A DNA stretch of 64,000 nt from Anaerolineae bacterium CG2_30_57_67 (GCA_001872455.1 MNXJ01000003.1:35078-99077); one strand, 5' to 3'. Shown: positions 47,692 through 59,577, counted from the stretch's first letter. A program made the numbers and translations. The notes: a model not told the origin generated them from the letters alone.

Positions 47692-49605
47692 ATGACCATC
47701 CCCTTCACCCCGCTCAAGATGAATCTACTGCGCCCCGTCCCCTCGGATATTGACATCGCCCAGGCCGCCGAAACCAAGCCGATTGCGTTGGTGGCCGAAG
47801 AAAGCGGCATTTTTCCCGCCGAATTGGAATTTTATGGCCCTTACAAGGCTAAAATCAAACTGGAAATTTTGGAACGCCTGAAAGACGCCCCCAACGGCAG
47901 CTATATTGACGTGACCGCCATCACCCCCACGCCGCTCGGCGAGGGAAAAACCACCACCACCGTTGGCCTCAGCCAGGCGCTCGGCGCGCACCTCGGCAAA
48001 AAAGTGTTCACCTGCATCCGCCAGCCATCGCAGGGGCCGACCTTTGGCATCAAGGGCGGCGCGGCGGGCGGCGGCTACAGCCAGGTGATTCCGATGGAGG
48101 ATTTCAACCTGCATCTCACCGGCGACATTCACGCCATCACCGCCGCCAATAACCTGCTGGCCGCCGCCATCGACGCGCGCATGTTCCACGAAAGCCAGAC
48201 GGCGGACGATGAAAAACTGTTCAACGCGCTCTGCCCGCCTGACAAAAAAGGCCAGCGCAAATTTTCCCCCTCCATGCTGCGCCGCCTGAAAAAACTTGGC
48301 ATCGAAAAAACCAACCCGGCAGACCTGACCGCCGAAGAACGCCGCCGCTTCGCCCGCCTCGACATTGACCCCGCCAGCATCACCTGGCGGCGCGTGATGG
48401 ACACCAACGACCGTTTTCTGCGCGAAATCGAAGTTGGCCTGGGCGCAGAAGAAAAAGGTCACACCCGCCGCACCGGCTTCGACATCACCGTTGCCAGCGA
48501 AATCATGGCGATTTTGGCGCTGACCACCAGCCTGGCCGATATGCGCGCGCGCCTCGGCGCGATGGTGATTGGGACGAATCACCTCGGCGAAGCCATCACC
48601 GCCGAAGATTTGGGCGCCGCCGGAGCGCTGACCGTGCTGATGAAGGACGCCATCAAACCCAACCTGATGCAAACCCTGGAAGGCACGCCCGCCATCGTCC
48701 ACGCCGGGCCGTTTGCCAACATCGCCCACGGCCAGTCCAGCATCATCGCCGACCGCATCGCCCTCAAACTGGTCGGGCCAGACGGCTACGTCATCACCGA
48801 AAGCGGTTTCGGCGCCGATATTGGCATGGAAAAATTCTTCGACATCAAATGCCGCTACTCCGGCCTGATTCCGCAAGTCGTCGTGCTGGTCGCCACCGTC
48901 CGCGCGCTGAAGATGCACGGCGGCGGCCCCAAAGTTGTCGCCGGAAAACCGCTCGCCGCCGAATACACCGACGAAAATTTGCAACTCGTGCGCCAGGGCC
49001 TGCCGAATATGCAACGCCACATTCAAAACGCGCTCAAATTTGGCGTCCATGTCGTCGTCGCCGTCAATTCCTTCGCCAGCGATACCCCCGCCGAAGTGGA
49101 AATTGTCCGCCAGGCCGCGCTGCAAGCCGGCGCGCTGGAAGCCGTCGTCTCCACCCACTGGATGGACGGCGGCGCCGGAGCCGTCGCCCTGGCCGAGGCC
49201 GTCATCCGCGCCGCGGAAAAACCCAGCCGCTTCCAGTTTCTCTACCCGCTGGAAAAATCCATCAAGGAAAAAATCGAAATCATCTGCCGTGAAATCTACG
49301 GCGCCGATGGCGTGGACTACCTGCCCGAAGCCGAGGAAAAAATCGCCCTGTACACCAAACTCGGCTTCGACAAACTACCGCTGTGCATGGCAAAAACCCA
49401 TCTCTCCTTCAGCGCCGACCCGGCCCTGAAAGGTGCGCCGAGCGGTTTCCGCATCCCCGTGCGCGACATCCGCGCCAGCGTGGGCGCAGGTTTTCTCTAT
49501 CCGCTGCTGGGCGAAATGCGCACCATGCCCGGCCTGCCCACCCGCCCGGTTTTCTACGACGTGGATTTGGATTTGGAAACCGGCAAAGTCGTTGGATTGT
49601 TTTAG
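47692..49605 (+). CDS. fhs: Formate--tetrahydrofolate ligase
   Basis: [95 protein letters not shown]. Confidence 0.97.
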   Translation: MTIPFTPLKMNLLRPVPSDIDIAQAAETKPIALVAEESGIFPAELEFYGPYKAKIKLEILERLKDAPNGSYIDVTAITPTPLGEGKTTTTVGLSQALGAHLGKKVFTCIRQPSQGPTFGIKGGAAGGGYSQVIPMEDFNLHLTGDIHAITAANNLLAAAIDARMFHESQTADDEKLFNALCPPDKKGQRKFSPSMLRRLKKLGIEKTNPADLTAEERRRFARLDIDPASITWRRVMDTNDRFLREIEVGLGAEEKGHTRRTGFDITVASEIMAILALTTSLADMRARLGAMVIGTNHLGEAITAEDLGAAGALTVLMKDAIKPNLMQTLEGTPAIVHAGPFANIAHGQSSIIADRIALKLVGPDGYVITESGFGADIGMEKFFDIKCRYSGLIPQVVVLVATVRALKMHGGGPKVVAGKPLAAEYTDENLQLVRQGLPNMQRHIQNALKFGVHVVVAVNSFASDTPAEVEIVRQAALQAGALEAVVSTHWMDGGAGAVALAEAVIRAAEKPSRFQFLYPLEKSIKEKIEIICREIYGADGVDYLPEAEEKIALYTKLGFDKLPLCMAKTHLSFSADPALKGAPSGFRIPVRDIRASVGAGFLYPLLGEMRTMPGLPTRPVFYDVDLDLETGKVVGLF

Positions 49606-49607
49606 CG

Positions 49608-50930
49608 ATGGACACCACCACCCTGACGATTGCCGCCGCCCTCGCGCAACTCCGCGCCGGAGAAATCAGCGCGCAAGCCCTGGCTGAAGCCTGCCTGGCC
49701 GTCATCGAGCAGAAAAACCCCACGCTGAACGTTTTCGCCGCCCGCGCCGTCGACCTGTCCGGCGGCGGGCAAGCGGACAACCGCGCCGCCCTGGCCGGCA
49801 TTCCCCTGGCCGTCAAAGACCTGATTGACGTGGCCGGGCTGCCCTCCGCCGCCGGGTCGCCGCACTTTTTTGGCCAACAGCCCGCGCTGAAAGACGCCTT
49901 TGCGGTTGAAAAACTGCGGGCGGCGGGTGCGCTGCTGCTCGGCAAAACCAACACCCACGAAATCGCCCTGGGAATCACCGGCATCAACCCGCACACCGGT
50001 GCCGTCCGCAACCCGCGCAACCCCAGCCGCATCACCGGCGGCTCGTCCAGCGGCAGCGCGGCGGCAGTCGCCAGCGGCATGGCGCTCGGTGCGCTCGGCA
50101 CCGACACCGGCGGCTCGATTCGCATCCCTGCCGCGCTATGCGGCGTCGTTGGGCTGAAACCCACCTTTGGGCGGGTCAGCACGCGCGGCGTGCTGCCGCT
50201 CTCGTGGAATCTCGACCACGTTGGCGCGCTCGCCAAAACGGTGGATGATGTGAGTCTGCTGTATCAGGTGATTCGTGGATTTGACGCGCAGGACCCGGTC
50301 AGCGCTGAGGGGAATTTCCCCGCGCCCCAGCCGGACCCGCGCGAGTGGCGCGTAGCGCTGGCGGTTGGCGGGTACGTCGAAGAAGTGGCGGAGCCCATTC
50401 TGACGGCGCTGCGCCGCGCTGCCGAGGCTTTCCGCTCCCTGGGCACCGCCGTCACCGCAAAGGAAATCGCCCGCCTGCGCGAAGCGGCGCAAGCCAACAG
50501 TACAATGGTCATCGCCGACGCTGCCGCCTTCCACCGCGAGCGGCTGGCCGCTCACCCGGAGTGGTTCGGCGCGGACGTGCGCGAGCGCCTCGAGCGCGGA
50601 CGCGCCGTCACCTCCACCGAATACGCCCTGGCGCGTCGCGTTCAAAGCGAAATGAAACGCTATTTTGACCTATTTTTTGAAGAATTTGACCTGCTGCTGC
50701 TGCCCACCACCGCCGCCACCGCCGCGCCGATTGACGGACTCGACTCTGCCGCCTACGCCCCCAAACTGACGCGCTTCACCGCCCCGTTTAATCTCACCGG
50801 TTTACCGGCGCTGACCCTGCCCGCTGGCAGCGACGCCGACGGCCTGCCAATCGGCATCCAGCTGGTGGCCCGCCCCTGGCACGAATCGCGCTTGCTGGCG
50901 GCTGGCGCGGCGCTGGAAAAATCCCTGTAA
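49608..50930 (+). CDS. Amidase (amidase signature family)
   Basis: [75 protein letters not shown]. Start at 49608 after the fhs stop. Confidence 0.94.
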   Translation: MDTTTLTIAAALAQLRAGEISAQALAEACLAVIEQKNPTLNVFAARAVDLSGGGQADNRAALAGIPLAVKDLIDVAGLPSAAGSPHFFGQQPALKDAFAVEKLRAAGALLLGKTNTHEIALGITGINPHTGAVRNPRNPSRITGGSSSGSAAAVASGMALGALGTDTGGSIRIPAALCGVVGLKPTFGRVSTRGVLPLSWNLDHVGALAKTVDDVSLLYQVIRGFDAQDPVSAEGNFPAPQPDPREWRVALAVGGYVEEVAEPILTALRRAAEAFRSLGTAVTAKEIARLREAAQANSTMVIADAAAFHRERLAAHPEWFGADVRERLERGRAVTSTEYALARRVQSEMKRYFDLFFEEFDLLLLPTTAATAAPIDGLDSAAYAPKLTRFTAPFNLTGLPALTLPAGSDADGLPIGIQLVARPWHESRLLAAGAALEKSL

Positions 50931-50935
50931 AATGG

Positions 50936-50998
50936 GACACGGAGCGGGCGGAGTTGCGCGGAGAAAAAGCCTCCGTCAAAATCCGCCCGCTCCGTGTC
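50936..50998. terminator. Long inverted repeat between convergent genes, probable bidirectional terminator
   Basis: gacacggagcgggcgga ... tccgcccgctccgtgtc, 17-bp perfect arms. Confidence 0.7.
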
Positions 50999-51010
50999 TA
51001 AAAGAACGGG

Positions 51011-52969
51011 TTATCTTGCCCGGCGCACTTCCTCCACCGCTTCGGGGTTGACCAGCGACGAGGTATCGCCCAATTCTTGCCCCAAATACGCCGCGCGAAT
51101 CATGCGCCGCATCACCTTGGCGTTGCGCGTCTTGGGCAGGTCGCTGACGAAAAGGATTTTCTTCGGCGCGAGCGCCTTGCCCATTTCTTCAATCAGCATC
51201 TGGCGCAGTTCGGCGCGGATCTGTTCCAGCGGGGCTTGCGGGTTTCGATTGGCGACCACAAAAACGACCAGCGCCATGCCCTTGACGGCGTCCGGCACGC
51301 CAATCGCCGCGGCCTCGACAATCGCCGGATGCGCCACCATCACCGATTCAACTTCCGCCGGGCCGAGGCGTTTTCCGGCAATTTTGAGCGTATCGTCCGA
51401 GCGCCCTAGAATGTACCACAGGCCATCGGCGTCAATCGCGGCGAAATCGCCATGCACCCAGACGTTTGGCCAGCGGCTCCAGTAGGCGTCCAGGTAACGC
51501 GCGTTGTCGTGCCAGAAACCACGCGTCATGCCAATCCACGGCGCGCGGATGACCAGTTCGCCAACCGCGTTGCGCACCGGCTGACCGGATTCGTCCACCA
51601 CGTCGGCGGCCATGCCGGGGCAGGGCGCGGAAAAAGCGCAGGGTTTGAGCGGCAGCAGCGGGTTGCCCATCACAATTCCGCCGCTGATTTCGGTTCCGCC
51701 GGAATAATTGATAATCGGGCGGCTGGATTGGCCGACGCGCTCGAAAAGCCATTTCCACGGTTCAGGATTCCACGGCTCGCCCGTCGAGGCGAAACAGCGC
51801 AGCGCCGAAAGGTCACAGCCGCGGAAAGGTTCGTCGCCGTGCGGAATCAGGGCGCGAATCAGCGTCGGCGAAACGCCCAGCTGGCTGACGTGATGGCGTT
51901 CGGTCACCTGCCACAGGCGGGCGGGCGTCGGGTAGTCGGGCGCGCCGTCGTAAAGCACCAGCGTCGCGCCCAAAATCAGTGCGCCAAAAACCAGCCAGGG
52001 GCCCATCATCCAGCCCATGTCGGTCATCCAGTAGATTGAATCGCCGGTGTGAACATCCGTGCCGAAGGCCATGTCTTGCGCTGCCTTGACGGGGAAGCCG
52101 CAGTGCGTGTGTAACGCTCCTTTGGGCTTGCCGGTTGTGCCGGAGGTGTAAATCACCATCAGCGGGTCTTCGGCGTCCGTTTTTTCGGTTGCGGATTCAG
52201 TGGATTGTTTTTCGACCAGTTCGTGCCACCAAAAGTCGCGTCCGGCCTGCATCGGTACGGGCTGGCCGGTACGCCGCAGGACAATCATGTGTTTCAGGTT
52301 GGGGAGTTGCGCGGCGGCCTCGTCGGCGATGGATTTCATTTCGATGGCTTTGCCGCGCCGGAAGGAACCGTCGGCGGCGAAGAGCGCTTTCGCGCCGCCA
52401 TCCGCCAGGCGCGAGACAATCGCTCCGGGGCCGTAGCCGCTGAAAAGCGGCAAAATCACCGCGCCGATTTTGGCGATTGCCAGCAGGGCGATGACGATTT
52501 CCGGCGTCATCGGCATGTACAGGCCGATGGCGTCGCCTTTGCCCAGGCCGAGCGCGCGCAAGGCGTTGGCGGTTTGGTTAACTTTTTCGTATAGTTCGCG
52601 GTACGTCAGCCGCCGAACTGCGCCTTCCTCGCCCTCCCAGACGAGCGCTGTCTGCTGGCTGACGGCTGACGACTGGTATTTATCCAGGCAGTTGTGGACG
52701 ATGTTCATTTTGCCACCCACGCACCACCTGGGAAATTGAATGCCGCCGCTTAAATCCACGACGGTCTGATACGGTTCGTAGAAGCGGATGTCGAGATAGT
52801 TCAGCACGGCCTCGCTAAACCAGGCCACGTCGGTTGTGGATTTTTGCATTAGTTCCGCAAAATCGCGCAGGTGATACTGGCGCATGAACGCCGTCAGATG
52901 GGCGCGCTCCACGTCGGCTGGGCTGGGCCGCCAAACAATTTCGCCGCCAAAATCAAAACTGTCGGTCAT
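51011..52969 (-). CDS. AMP-dependent acyl-CoA synthetase (acetyl-/acetoacetyl-CoA synthetase-like)
   Basis: [88 protein letters not shown]. Confidence 0.93.
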   Translation of the reverse strand: MTDSFDFGGEIVWRPSPADVERAHLTAFMRQYHLRDFAELMQKSTTDVAWFSEAVLNYLDIRFYEPYQTVVDLSGGIQFPRWCVGGKMNIVHNCLDKYQSSAVSQQTALVWEGEEGAVRRLTYRELYEKVNQTANALRALGLGKGDAIGLYMPMTPEIVIALLAIAKIGAVILPLFSGYGPGAIVSRLADGGAKALFAADGSFRRGKAIEMKSIADEAAAQLPNLKHMIVLRRTGQPVPMQAGRDFWWHELVEKQSTESATEKTDAEDPLMVIYTSGTTGKPKGALHTHCGFPVKAAQDMAFGTDVHTGDSIYWMTDMGWMMGPWLVFGALILGATLVLYDGAPDYPTPARLWQVTERHHVSQLGVSPTLIRALIPHGDEPFRGCDLSALRCFASTGEPWNPEPWKWLFERVGQSSRPIINYSGGTEISGGIVMGNPLLPLKPCAFSAPCPGMAADVVDESGQPVRNAVGELVIRAPWIGMTRGFWHDNARYLDAYWSRWPNVWVHGDFAAIDADGLWYILGRSDDTLKIAGKRLGPAEVESVMVAHPAIVEAAAIGVPDAVKGMALVVFVVANRNPQAPLEQIRAELRQMLIEEMGKALAPKKILFVSDLPKTRNAKVMRRMIRAAYLGQELGDTSSLVNPEAVEEVRRAR

Positions 52970-53133
52970 AGGTTCTCCTCCTGGCTGGGAATGATGACGG
53001 GATTATATTCCTTAACGGGGTTTGTCTGGCATTTCTCAAACTTAACCCGGCTTTTGTAATGACTTTGGCCGCAGCAGGCAATTAATTCAGGGTGCAGGCC
53101 TGGTGATACCCAACATCTTTGCTCCACCCTGCA

Positions 53134-53179
53134 TAGCGACATAAATATCGCATAACGTAGCGCGACATTTATGTCGCTA
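53134..53179. repeat. Small palindrome (REP-like) copy
   Basis: tagcgacataaat ... atttatgtcgcta, perfect 13-bp arms around atcgcataacgtagcgcgac. Confidence 0.8.
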
Positions 53180-53299
53180 TTGTCCACAGGAAGAAAATTG
53201 GCGACTTGTGGGTAACCACCAGTCCTATTAACGCTTTCATTAACGCTTCTTTAGCGCAGGGCTTGTATGATAGGGAAAGTTTCTCTTACAGGAGCGTTT

Positions 53300-54157
53300 A
53301 TGCCGAGCGAATTTGTCAGCACCCTCAACAGTAGCACCCTGCCCCCCGGCGAGATTCAATTGCAGGTTGAAAACCTGCAGCTCAATTTTGGCGGCGTGGC
53401 CGCGCTGTCCAACATCAGCCTGAACATTTACCAGAGCGAGATTCTCGCCATCATCGGGCCGAATGGCGCGGGAAAAACCAGCCTACTGAACTGTATCAGC
53501 GGGCTGTACCACCCTCAGCGCGGAAAAATCACCTATTTCAACGGCGCGGCGCACGAGACGACTCACCTTCAGCCACATCAAATTGCCAAATTGGGGATTG
53601 CGCGTTCCTTTCAAAACATCGAATTATTCAAACACATGACGGTGCTGGATAACCTGCTTTCGGGTTGTCACATTCACATGAAGAGCAGCCTGCTTGCCAG
53701 CCTGATTTACTGGGGCGCGGCGCAGCGCGAACATTTGCAGTACCGGCGTTTTGTGGAAGATATTATTGACCTGCTGGAAATTGAAGCCATCCGCTACCAG
53801 ACGGTTGGCTCGCTGTCGTATGGCCTGCAAAAACGGGTGGAATTGGGGCGCGCGCTGGCGATGAAACCGGCGCTTCTGCTGTTGGATGAGCCAATGGCAG
53901 GCATGAACTCGGAAGAAAAAGAAGATATGGCGCGTTTTATCCTCGACATCAACGAAGAACACGGCGTGACCACCGTGCTGATTGAGCATGATATGGGCGT
54001 GGTGATGGACATCAGCGACCGGATTGCCGTGCTGAATTTTGGGCAAAAAATCGGCGAGGGCACGCCCGATGAAGTTGGCCGTCAGCCCGCCGTCATTCAG
54101 GCCTACCTGGGCGAAGAGCAAGGCTCGTTCCCCTTCATTAAAACCACTTCCGAATAA
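53300..54157 (+). CDS. Branched-chain amino acid-type ABC transporter ATP-binding protein (LivG-like)
   Basis: IIGPNGAGKTSLLNCISGLYHPQRGKI, LSYGLQKRVELGRALAMKPALLLLDEPMAGMN, IEHDMGVVMDISDRIAVLNFG. ATG at 53300 after caggagcgttt. Confidence 0.93.
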   Translation: MPSEFVSTLNSSTLPPGEIQLQVENLQLNFGGVAALSNISLNIYQSEILAIIGPNGAGKTSLLNCISGLYHPQRGKITYFNGAAHETTHLQPHQIAKLGIARSFQNIELFKHMTVLDNLLSGCHIHMKSSLLASLIYWGAAQREHLQYRRFVEDIIDLLEIEAIRYQTVGSLSYGLQKRVELGRALAMKPALLLLDEPMAGMNSEEKEDMARFILDINEEHGVTTVLIEHDMGVVMDISDRIAVLNFGQKIGEGTPDEVGRQPAVIQAYLGEEQGSFPFIKTTSE

Positions 54158-54171
54158 GGCACGGAGCAATC

Positions 54172-56064
54172 ATGGCTGAAACCCTTCCGCAACTTCTGTT
54201 TGAGCACGCCAGCGCCACGCCGAATAAAATCGCCCTGCGCGAGCGCGATTTCGGCATCTGGCAGGCCATGACCTGGCAGCAGTACGCCGACCACGTTAAA
54301 TATTTTGCGCTGGGGCTGGTCAGCATGGGGCTTTCGCCGCAGGAAACCATCGCCATCATCGGCGACAACCGGCCAGAGTGGGTCATCTCGGAGCTGGCGG
54401 CGCAATCAGCGGGGGCAAAATCGGTTGGCATTTATCAAGATTCTGTCGTGACCGAAATGGTTTACATCTTCAACCATGCCGACGTTTCCTTCATCGTCGT
54501 CGAAGACCAGGAGCAGGTGGATAAAATTTTGGAAATGTGGGACGAGTTGAAGGGCGTGCGCAAGGTAATTTATTACGACCCGAAGGGGATGCGCAATTAC
54601 ACCGAAGATTTTTTGATGAATTTTCCCGACGTGGAGGAGGCTGGCCGCGCTTACGAGCGCGAGCACGCTGGTTGGTTTGAACAGCGCCTGGCGCAGGGCA
54701 AAGCCTCCGACCTGGCGATTCTCTCCACCACATCCGGCACGACCGGCAACCCCAAACTCGCCATGCTGACGCATCATTCCATGATGAGCATGGGGCGCAA
54801 TCTGATGAGCATTGACCCGCTGCGCCCGCAGGATGAGTTTGTTTCGTTTTTGCCGCTGGCCTGGATTGGCGAACAGATGATGTGCATGTCGTGCGGGCTG
54901 CAGGTTGGCTTCACCGTCAATTTTCCAGAAGAGCCGGAAACCATTCAGCACGACATCCGCGAGATTGGGCCGCGCGTCATGTTCAGCCCGCCGCGCATTT
55001 GGGAAAATCTCGTCAGCCAGGTGCAGGTCAAAATTCAGGACAGCACAAAGTTCAAGCAGCGCATGTACAACTGGGCCATGCCGATTGGTTATCAGATGGC
55101 CGACCTGCATTTTCGCAAGGAAAAACCCTCGGCGGGGATGAAACTCAAGTATTTTCTGGCCGATTGGCTGGTTTTTCAGGAAATCAAAGACCATTTGGGG
55201 CTGCGCCATCTCATCCGCGCCTACACTGGCGGCGCGGCGCTGGGGCCGGATGTCTTCCGCTTCTTCCATGCGCTGGGAGTCACGCTCAAACAAATTTATG
55301 GGCAGACGGAAATTAACGGGATTGCCGTCGTTCACCGCGACGATGATGTCAAGTTCCAGACCGTCGGCACGCCCATCCCGGAGACGGACATCAAAATTGA
55401 CGAAAGCGGCGAAATTCTGATGCGCTCGCCCGCCATGATGGAAGGTTACTACCGCAACCCGGAAGCAACCGCCGAAACGCTGATTGATGGCTGGTTGCAT
55501 TCTGGCGACGCCGGTTACTTTGACGAGGACGGCCATCTGATTGTGATTGACCGCGCTAAAGACGTGATGACTTTGCACGACGGCACCAAATTCAGCCCGC
55601 AGTTCATTGAAAATAAACTCAAATTCAGCCCGCACGTCAAGGAAGCCGTCGTCTTCGGCGGCGATTGGCCGTTTGTCAGCGCCATGATCAACATTGATTT
55701 TGCCAACGTCGGCAAATGGGCCGAAACCAACCAAATCAGTTACACCACCTACACCGACCTGGCGCAAAAACCGCAGGTCTACGAGTTGGTTCGCAAGCAC
55801 ATCGAACAGGCCAACGTAGATTTGCCGCCCGCCGCGCGCATCCAGCGCTTTGTTTTGCTCCACAAAGAACTCGACGCCGACGACGCCGAACTGACCCGCA
55901 CCCGCAAAGTGCGCCGCAAACTGGTGGCGCAGCGCTACGCCGACATCATTTCCGCGCTTTACAGCCAGAACAATTTTGTGGATGTCGAAACCGTCATCAC
56001 CTACCAGGATGGCCGCACCGCCCGCCTGGCAACCCGCCTGGCTATTCAAAGCCTGCAAAATTAA
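54172..56064 (+). CDS. AMP-binding long-chain acyl-CoA ligase-like protein
   Basis: LAILSTTSGTTGNPKLAMLTHHSM, LKQIYGQTEINGIAVVH, GWLHSGDAGYFDEDGHLIVIDRAKDVMTLHDGTKFSPQFIENKL. Confidence 0.93.
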   Translation: MAETLPQLLFEHASATPNKIALRERDFGIWQAMTWQQYADHVKYFALGLVSMGLSPQETIAIIGDNRPEWVISELAAQSAGAKSVGIYQDSVVTEMVYIFNHADVSFIVVEDQEQVDKILEMWDELKGVRKVIYYDPKGMRNYTEDFLMNFPDVEEAGRAYEREHAGWFEQRLAQGKASDLAILSTTSGTTGNPKLAMLTHHSMMSMGRNLMSIDPLRPQDEFVSFLPLAWIGEQMMCMSCGLQVGFTVNFPEEPETIQHDIREIGPRVMFSPPRIWENLVSQVQVKIQDSTKFKQRMYNWAMPIGYQMADLHFRKEKPSAGMKLKYFLADWLVFQEIKDHLGLRHLIRAYTGGAALGPDVFRFFHALGVTLKQIYGQTEINGIAVVHRDDDVKFQTVGTPIPETDIKIDESGEILMRSPAMMEGYYRNPEATAETLIDGWLHSGDAGYFDEDGHLIVIDRAKDVMTLHDGTKFSPQFIENKLKFSPHVKEAVVFGGDWPFVSAMINIDFANVGKWAETNQISYTTYTDLAQKPQVYELVRKHIEQANVDLPPAARIQRFVLLHKELDADDAELTRTRKVRRKLVAQRYADIISALYSQNNFVDVETVITYQDGRTARLATRLAIQSLQN

Positions 56065-56100
56065 TACAAGCGCCCTCCGCTGAAAAAAAAGGAAAACCTA

Positions 56101-56972
56101 TGGATTTGTTCATTCAACTCACCCTCACCGGCCTGACTAGCGGCGCAATTTTAGCGCTGGCGGCGCTCGGCTTTGTGCTGATTTATAAATCCAGCGATGT
56201 CATCAACTTCGCCCAGGGCGAATTTCTGCTGATTGGCGCCTACGTCACCTACGCCATGGTCGGACAGTTGGGACTGCACTGGACGATTGGCATGGCGCTG
56301 ACGGTGCTGGTTTCCGTTGGGCTGGGCGTGCTGGTTGAGCGGCTGGTGCTGCGCCCGATGATTGGCGAACCCATCATCTCGGTCATCATGGTCACGATTG
56401 GGCTTTCCAGCCTGCTGAAAGCCATCGCCAGCATGATTTGGGGCAACACGCCGCAAGCCTTCCCGCCCTTCATCCCCAGTACGCCGGTCAAAATTTTGGG
56501 CGCGACGATTGGGCAGGATCGCCTGTGGGCGATTGTGGTCGCCTTCGTCTTGCTGGGCGCATTCACCTTCTTCTTCCGCCGCTCGCGCGAAGGAATTGCC
56601 ATGCGCGCCGTGGCCGATGACCAGCAGGCCGCGCTTAGCATGGGCATCAGCGTCAAGAAAATTTTCGCCTGGGCCTGGTCAATTGCCGCCGCCACCGCCG
56701 CCATCGGCGGAGCGCTGGTCGCCAACATCGTCGGCGTCGGGCCGGAACTTTCGCACTTCGGCCTGCGCGTCTTCCCGGTGGTGATTCTCGGCGGGCTGGA
56801 TTCGATTCCCGGCGCCATCATCGGCGGGCTGATTATCGGCCTGCTGGAGCAATATACCGGCGGCTACCTCGGCAATGGCCTCAATCAGGTGCTGCCCTTC
56901 GTGGCGCTGATTGTGATTTTGATGATTCGCCCCACCGGCCTCTTCGGCCAGGAACGAATTGAAAGAGTGTAA
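56101..56972 (+). CDS. Branched-chain amino acid-type ABC transporter permease (LivH-like)
   Basis: MDLFIQLTLTGLTSGAILALAALGFVLIYKSSDVINFAQGEFLLIGAYVTY; EGIAMRAVADDQQAALSMGIS; VVILGGLDSIPGAIIGGLIIGLLEQY. ATG at 56101; ORF-track start 55716 is inside the preceding gene. Confidence 0.94.
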
Positions 56973-56976
56973 TCAG

Positions 56977-57042
56977 TGACCAGTAACCAGTAACCAATTA
57001 AAACCAGAAACCTGATAACTGATAACTGGCAACTGATACCCA
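56977..57042. repeat. Imperfect 7-bp periodic tandem repeat
   Basis: gtgacca gtaacca gtaacca attaaaa ccagaaa cctgata actgata actggca actgata. Confidence 0.8.
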
Positions 57043-57054
57043 ACAGGAACCCTC

Positions 57055-58098
57055 ATGATATCTGGCATCTTCCACACCACCTACGAACAAGACATGGCCC
57101 TGCGCACCAGTCACGCGCAAAAAGTCCGGCTGGTCATTTTGGTACTTTTCCTGCTGGCCTTCCCGTTTTTCGCCAACCGCTACGCGCTCACCCTGGCGAA
57201 TCAAATCGGCATCGCCGTCATTGGCGCCATCGGGCTGAATATTCTGGTCGGCTACACCGGCCAAATCAGCCTGGGACAGGGCGGATTCATGGCGATTGGC
57301 GCGTACACCGCCGGAATTTTGACCGCCCGCATGGGCGTCCCCTGGTGGGCATCCACGCTGATTGCGTGCTTCGCCACCGCAGGCATTGGCGCCATCTTCG
57401 GCATTCCCTCCCTGCGGCTGAAAGGGCTGTACCTCGCCATCGCCACGCTAGCAGCGCAGGAAATTATTTTGTGGGTAGTCACACACTGGAAAGTCGTCAC
57501 CGGCGGCGTGGACGCACTGGTCGTCCCCAACCCAGAACTCTTTGGACTGCGCATGAACACGGATTTCAACTTCTACTGGCTGGTGTGGGCGCTGGTGATT
57601 GTCGTCACGCTGGCAACGGTGAATTTATTCCGCACGCACTACGGACGCGCCTTCACCGCCATCCGCGACCAGGATATTGCCGCATCCGTCATGGGCGTGG
57701 ATTTGTTCAAATACAAATTGCTGGCCTTTGCCATTTCCTCTTTTCTGGTTGGTCTGGCCGGGGCGCTGACAGCGCACTACCGCAGCATCGTCACCTGGGA
57801 ACGCTTCACCATTGACGTTTCGGTGCTGTATCTCGCCATGATTATCATCGGCGGGCTGGGGCGGGTAACGGGGTCGTACCTGGGCGCAATTTTCATGACT
57901 CTTTTGCCAGTGGTCCTCTCCAATCTGGGGCGCGCCCTCAAGGGCGTCTTCCCCATCGTCGAGGCGCTGATTCCCTTTATTCAGCAAGCCGCTTTCGGCC
58001 TGGTCATCATCCTTTTCCTGGTGTTCGAGCCGGAAGGCCTGAACAAAATCTGGAAGAACATCAAAGACTATTTCCGCTTGTGGCCATTCAGTTATTAA
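57055..58098 (+). CDS. Branched-chain amino acid-type ABC transporter permease (LivM-like)
   Basis: IAVIGAIGLNILVGYTGQISLGQGGFMAIGAYTAGIL; GRAFTAIRDQDIAASVMGVDLFKYKLLAFAISSFLVGLAGAL. Confidence 0.94.
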   Translation: MISGIFHTTYEQDMALRTSHAQKVRLVILVLFLLAFPFFANRYALTLANQIGIAVIGAIGLNILVGYTGQISLGQGGFMAIGAYTAGILTARMGVPWWASTLIACFATAGIGAIFGIPSLRLKGLYLAIATLAAQEIILWVVTHWKVVTGGVDALVVPNPELFGLRMNTDFNFYWLVWALVIVVTLATVNLFRTHYGRAFTAIRDQDIAASVMGVDLFKYKLLAFAISSFLVGLAGALTAHYRSIVTWERFTIDVSVLYLAMIIIGGLGRVTGSYLGAIFMTLLPVVLSNLGRALKGVFPIVEALIPFIQQAAFGLVIILFLVFEPEGLNKIWKNIKDYFRLWPFSY

Positions 58099-58327
58099 CG
58101 CGAATAATGGATAAGACGAAACGCGCTAAAAAAGGCGACTCTAACCGCCGAGAAGAACGAATGAAAACACTGCGAAGACTGCGTCTCTGCGGTAAAAATC
58201 CCTTATCCATCATTGACGTTTATTAGCAAACGCAGCAACGACAAAAAGGAGGTCCCTCTCATTTTTTTTCGCTTTCCACTTTTCACTTTTTACCCTGTTT
58301 CCTGTTTGCTCCAAGGAGAAAAAACCT

Positions 58328-59515
58328 ATGTCCCGCATTCGCACTTTACTCGCAGCTCTGGTGGCCGCTTCCATGATTTTGACGGCTTGCGGCCAAAGCG
58401 GCGCATCCGCCGCCCCGATTAAAATCGGCGCCATCTTTGACCTGACCGGCCCCACCGCCGATGTCAGCACGCCCTACTCTGAAGGCATGAAAGATTACGT
58501 CACCTGGAAAAATGCCAATGGCGGCATTGCCGGTCGCCAAATTGAACTGACATCCGCCGATTACGCCTACAAGGTAGACCAATCCGAGCAACTCTACACC
58601 CAGTACGTTCAGGAAGGTGTTGTCGCTTTCATGGGTTGGGGCACGGGCGACACCGAAGCCCTGCGCACCAAGATTGCCGAAGATAAAATCCCCTTCATGT
58701 CGGCCTCCTACTCGGCGGGCCTGCTCGACCTGACCACCGCGCCCTACAACTTCCTGGTCGGCACTTCCTACTCTGATCAGGCCGTGATTGCTGTGCGCTG
58801 GGCGTTGGACGATTTCAAGGCCAAAGGCAGCGCTGACCAGATTAAGATTGCCCTGATTCACAACGACAGCCCCTTCGGCCAGTCACCGGTGGCGGATGCC
58901 AAAACCTACACCGAAGCCAACGGCGGCGCGTTCATGGATTTGGCGATGCCCAAAGGCGCGACCGATTATGTGGCCGAGCTGGCGCAAATGACCACCTTCG
59001 GTGCGCAGTATGTCATCATTCAGAACGTCTCCAGCCCGGCGGCGGTTTTACTCAAAGACGCCAAAAGCCAGGGCTTTGCCGGACAATTCATCTGCCTGAA
59101 CTGGTGCGCGGATGAAATTCTGGTCAAATTGGCCGGTGACGCCGCTGAAGGCGTGATGGGCACTCTGCCCTTTGTTCCGCCCACCGTTTCGGTCGCTGGT
59201 CAGACCGACGCTGAAGCCTTCCTCAAAGCCAAGGGTTCCAGCCTGGCTGAAAAGGGTTTGCACTACACGCAGGGTTGGTGGACGATGGCCGTCATGGCCG
59301 CTGGCATCGAAGCCACCATCAAGGCTGGCAACGAACCCACCGGCGAGAACATCCGCGCCGGGTTGGAGACTTTGCAAGGCTTTAGCACTGGTGATGTGAC
59401 CGCGCCGATCAGTTTCTCGGCCAGCAGCCACAAAGGCAACAACTCCCTGCACCTGTACAAAGTGACCGGCGGCGCGTGGACTCAGGTCAGCGACGCCATT
59501 TCTGCCGGGCAGTAA
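58328..59515 (+). CDS. ABC transporter substrate-binding lipoprotein (Leu/Ile/Val-binding-like)
   Basis: Lipobox ILTACGQS; IKIGAIFDLTGPTADVSTPYSEGMKDYVTWKNANGGIAGRQIELTSADYAYKVDQ. Confidence 0.93.
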   Translation: MSRIRTLLAALVAASMILTACGQSGASAAPIKIGAIFDLTGPTADVSTPYSEGMKDYVTWKNANGGIAGRQIELTSADYAYKVDQSEQLYTQYVQEGVVAFMGWGTGDTEALRTKIAEDKIPFMSASYSAGLLDLTTAPYNFLVGTSYSDQAVIAVRWALDDFKAKGSADQIKIALIHNDSPFGQSPVADAKTYTEANGGAFMDLAMPKGATDYVAELAQMTTFGAQYVIIQNVSSPAAVLLKDAKSQGFAGQFICLNWCADEILVKLAGDAAEGVMGTLPFVPPTVSVAGQTDAEAFLKAKGSSLAEKGLHYTQGWWTMAVMAAGIEATIKAGNEPTGENIRAGLETLQGFSTGDVTAPISFSASSHKGNNSLHLYKVTGGAWTQVSDAISAGQ

Positions 59516-59577
59516 AATTTTCTTTTCCTCGCAGCCCCTCCCCAGCAGGGAGGGGCTAATTCCCCAGGCAGGCGTCC

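Noticed and set aside
47725-49158. 477-aa minus-strand ORF opposite fhs
   Set aside because: Antisense shadow of the well-supported fhs gene; no domain features.
54406-56058. 550-aa minus-strand ORF opposite the acyl-CoA ligase
   Set aside because: Antisense shadow ORF; sense strand has clear AMP-binding motifs.
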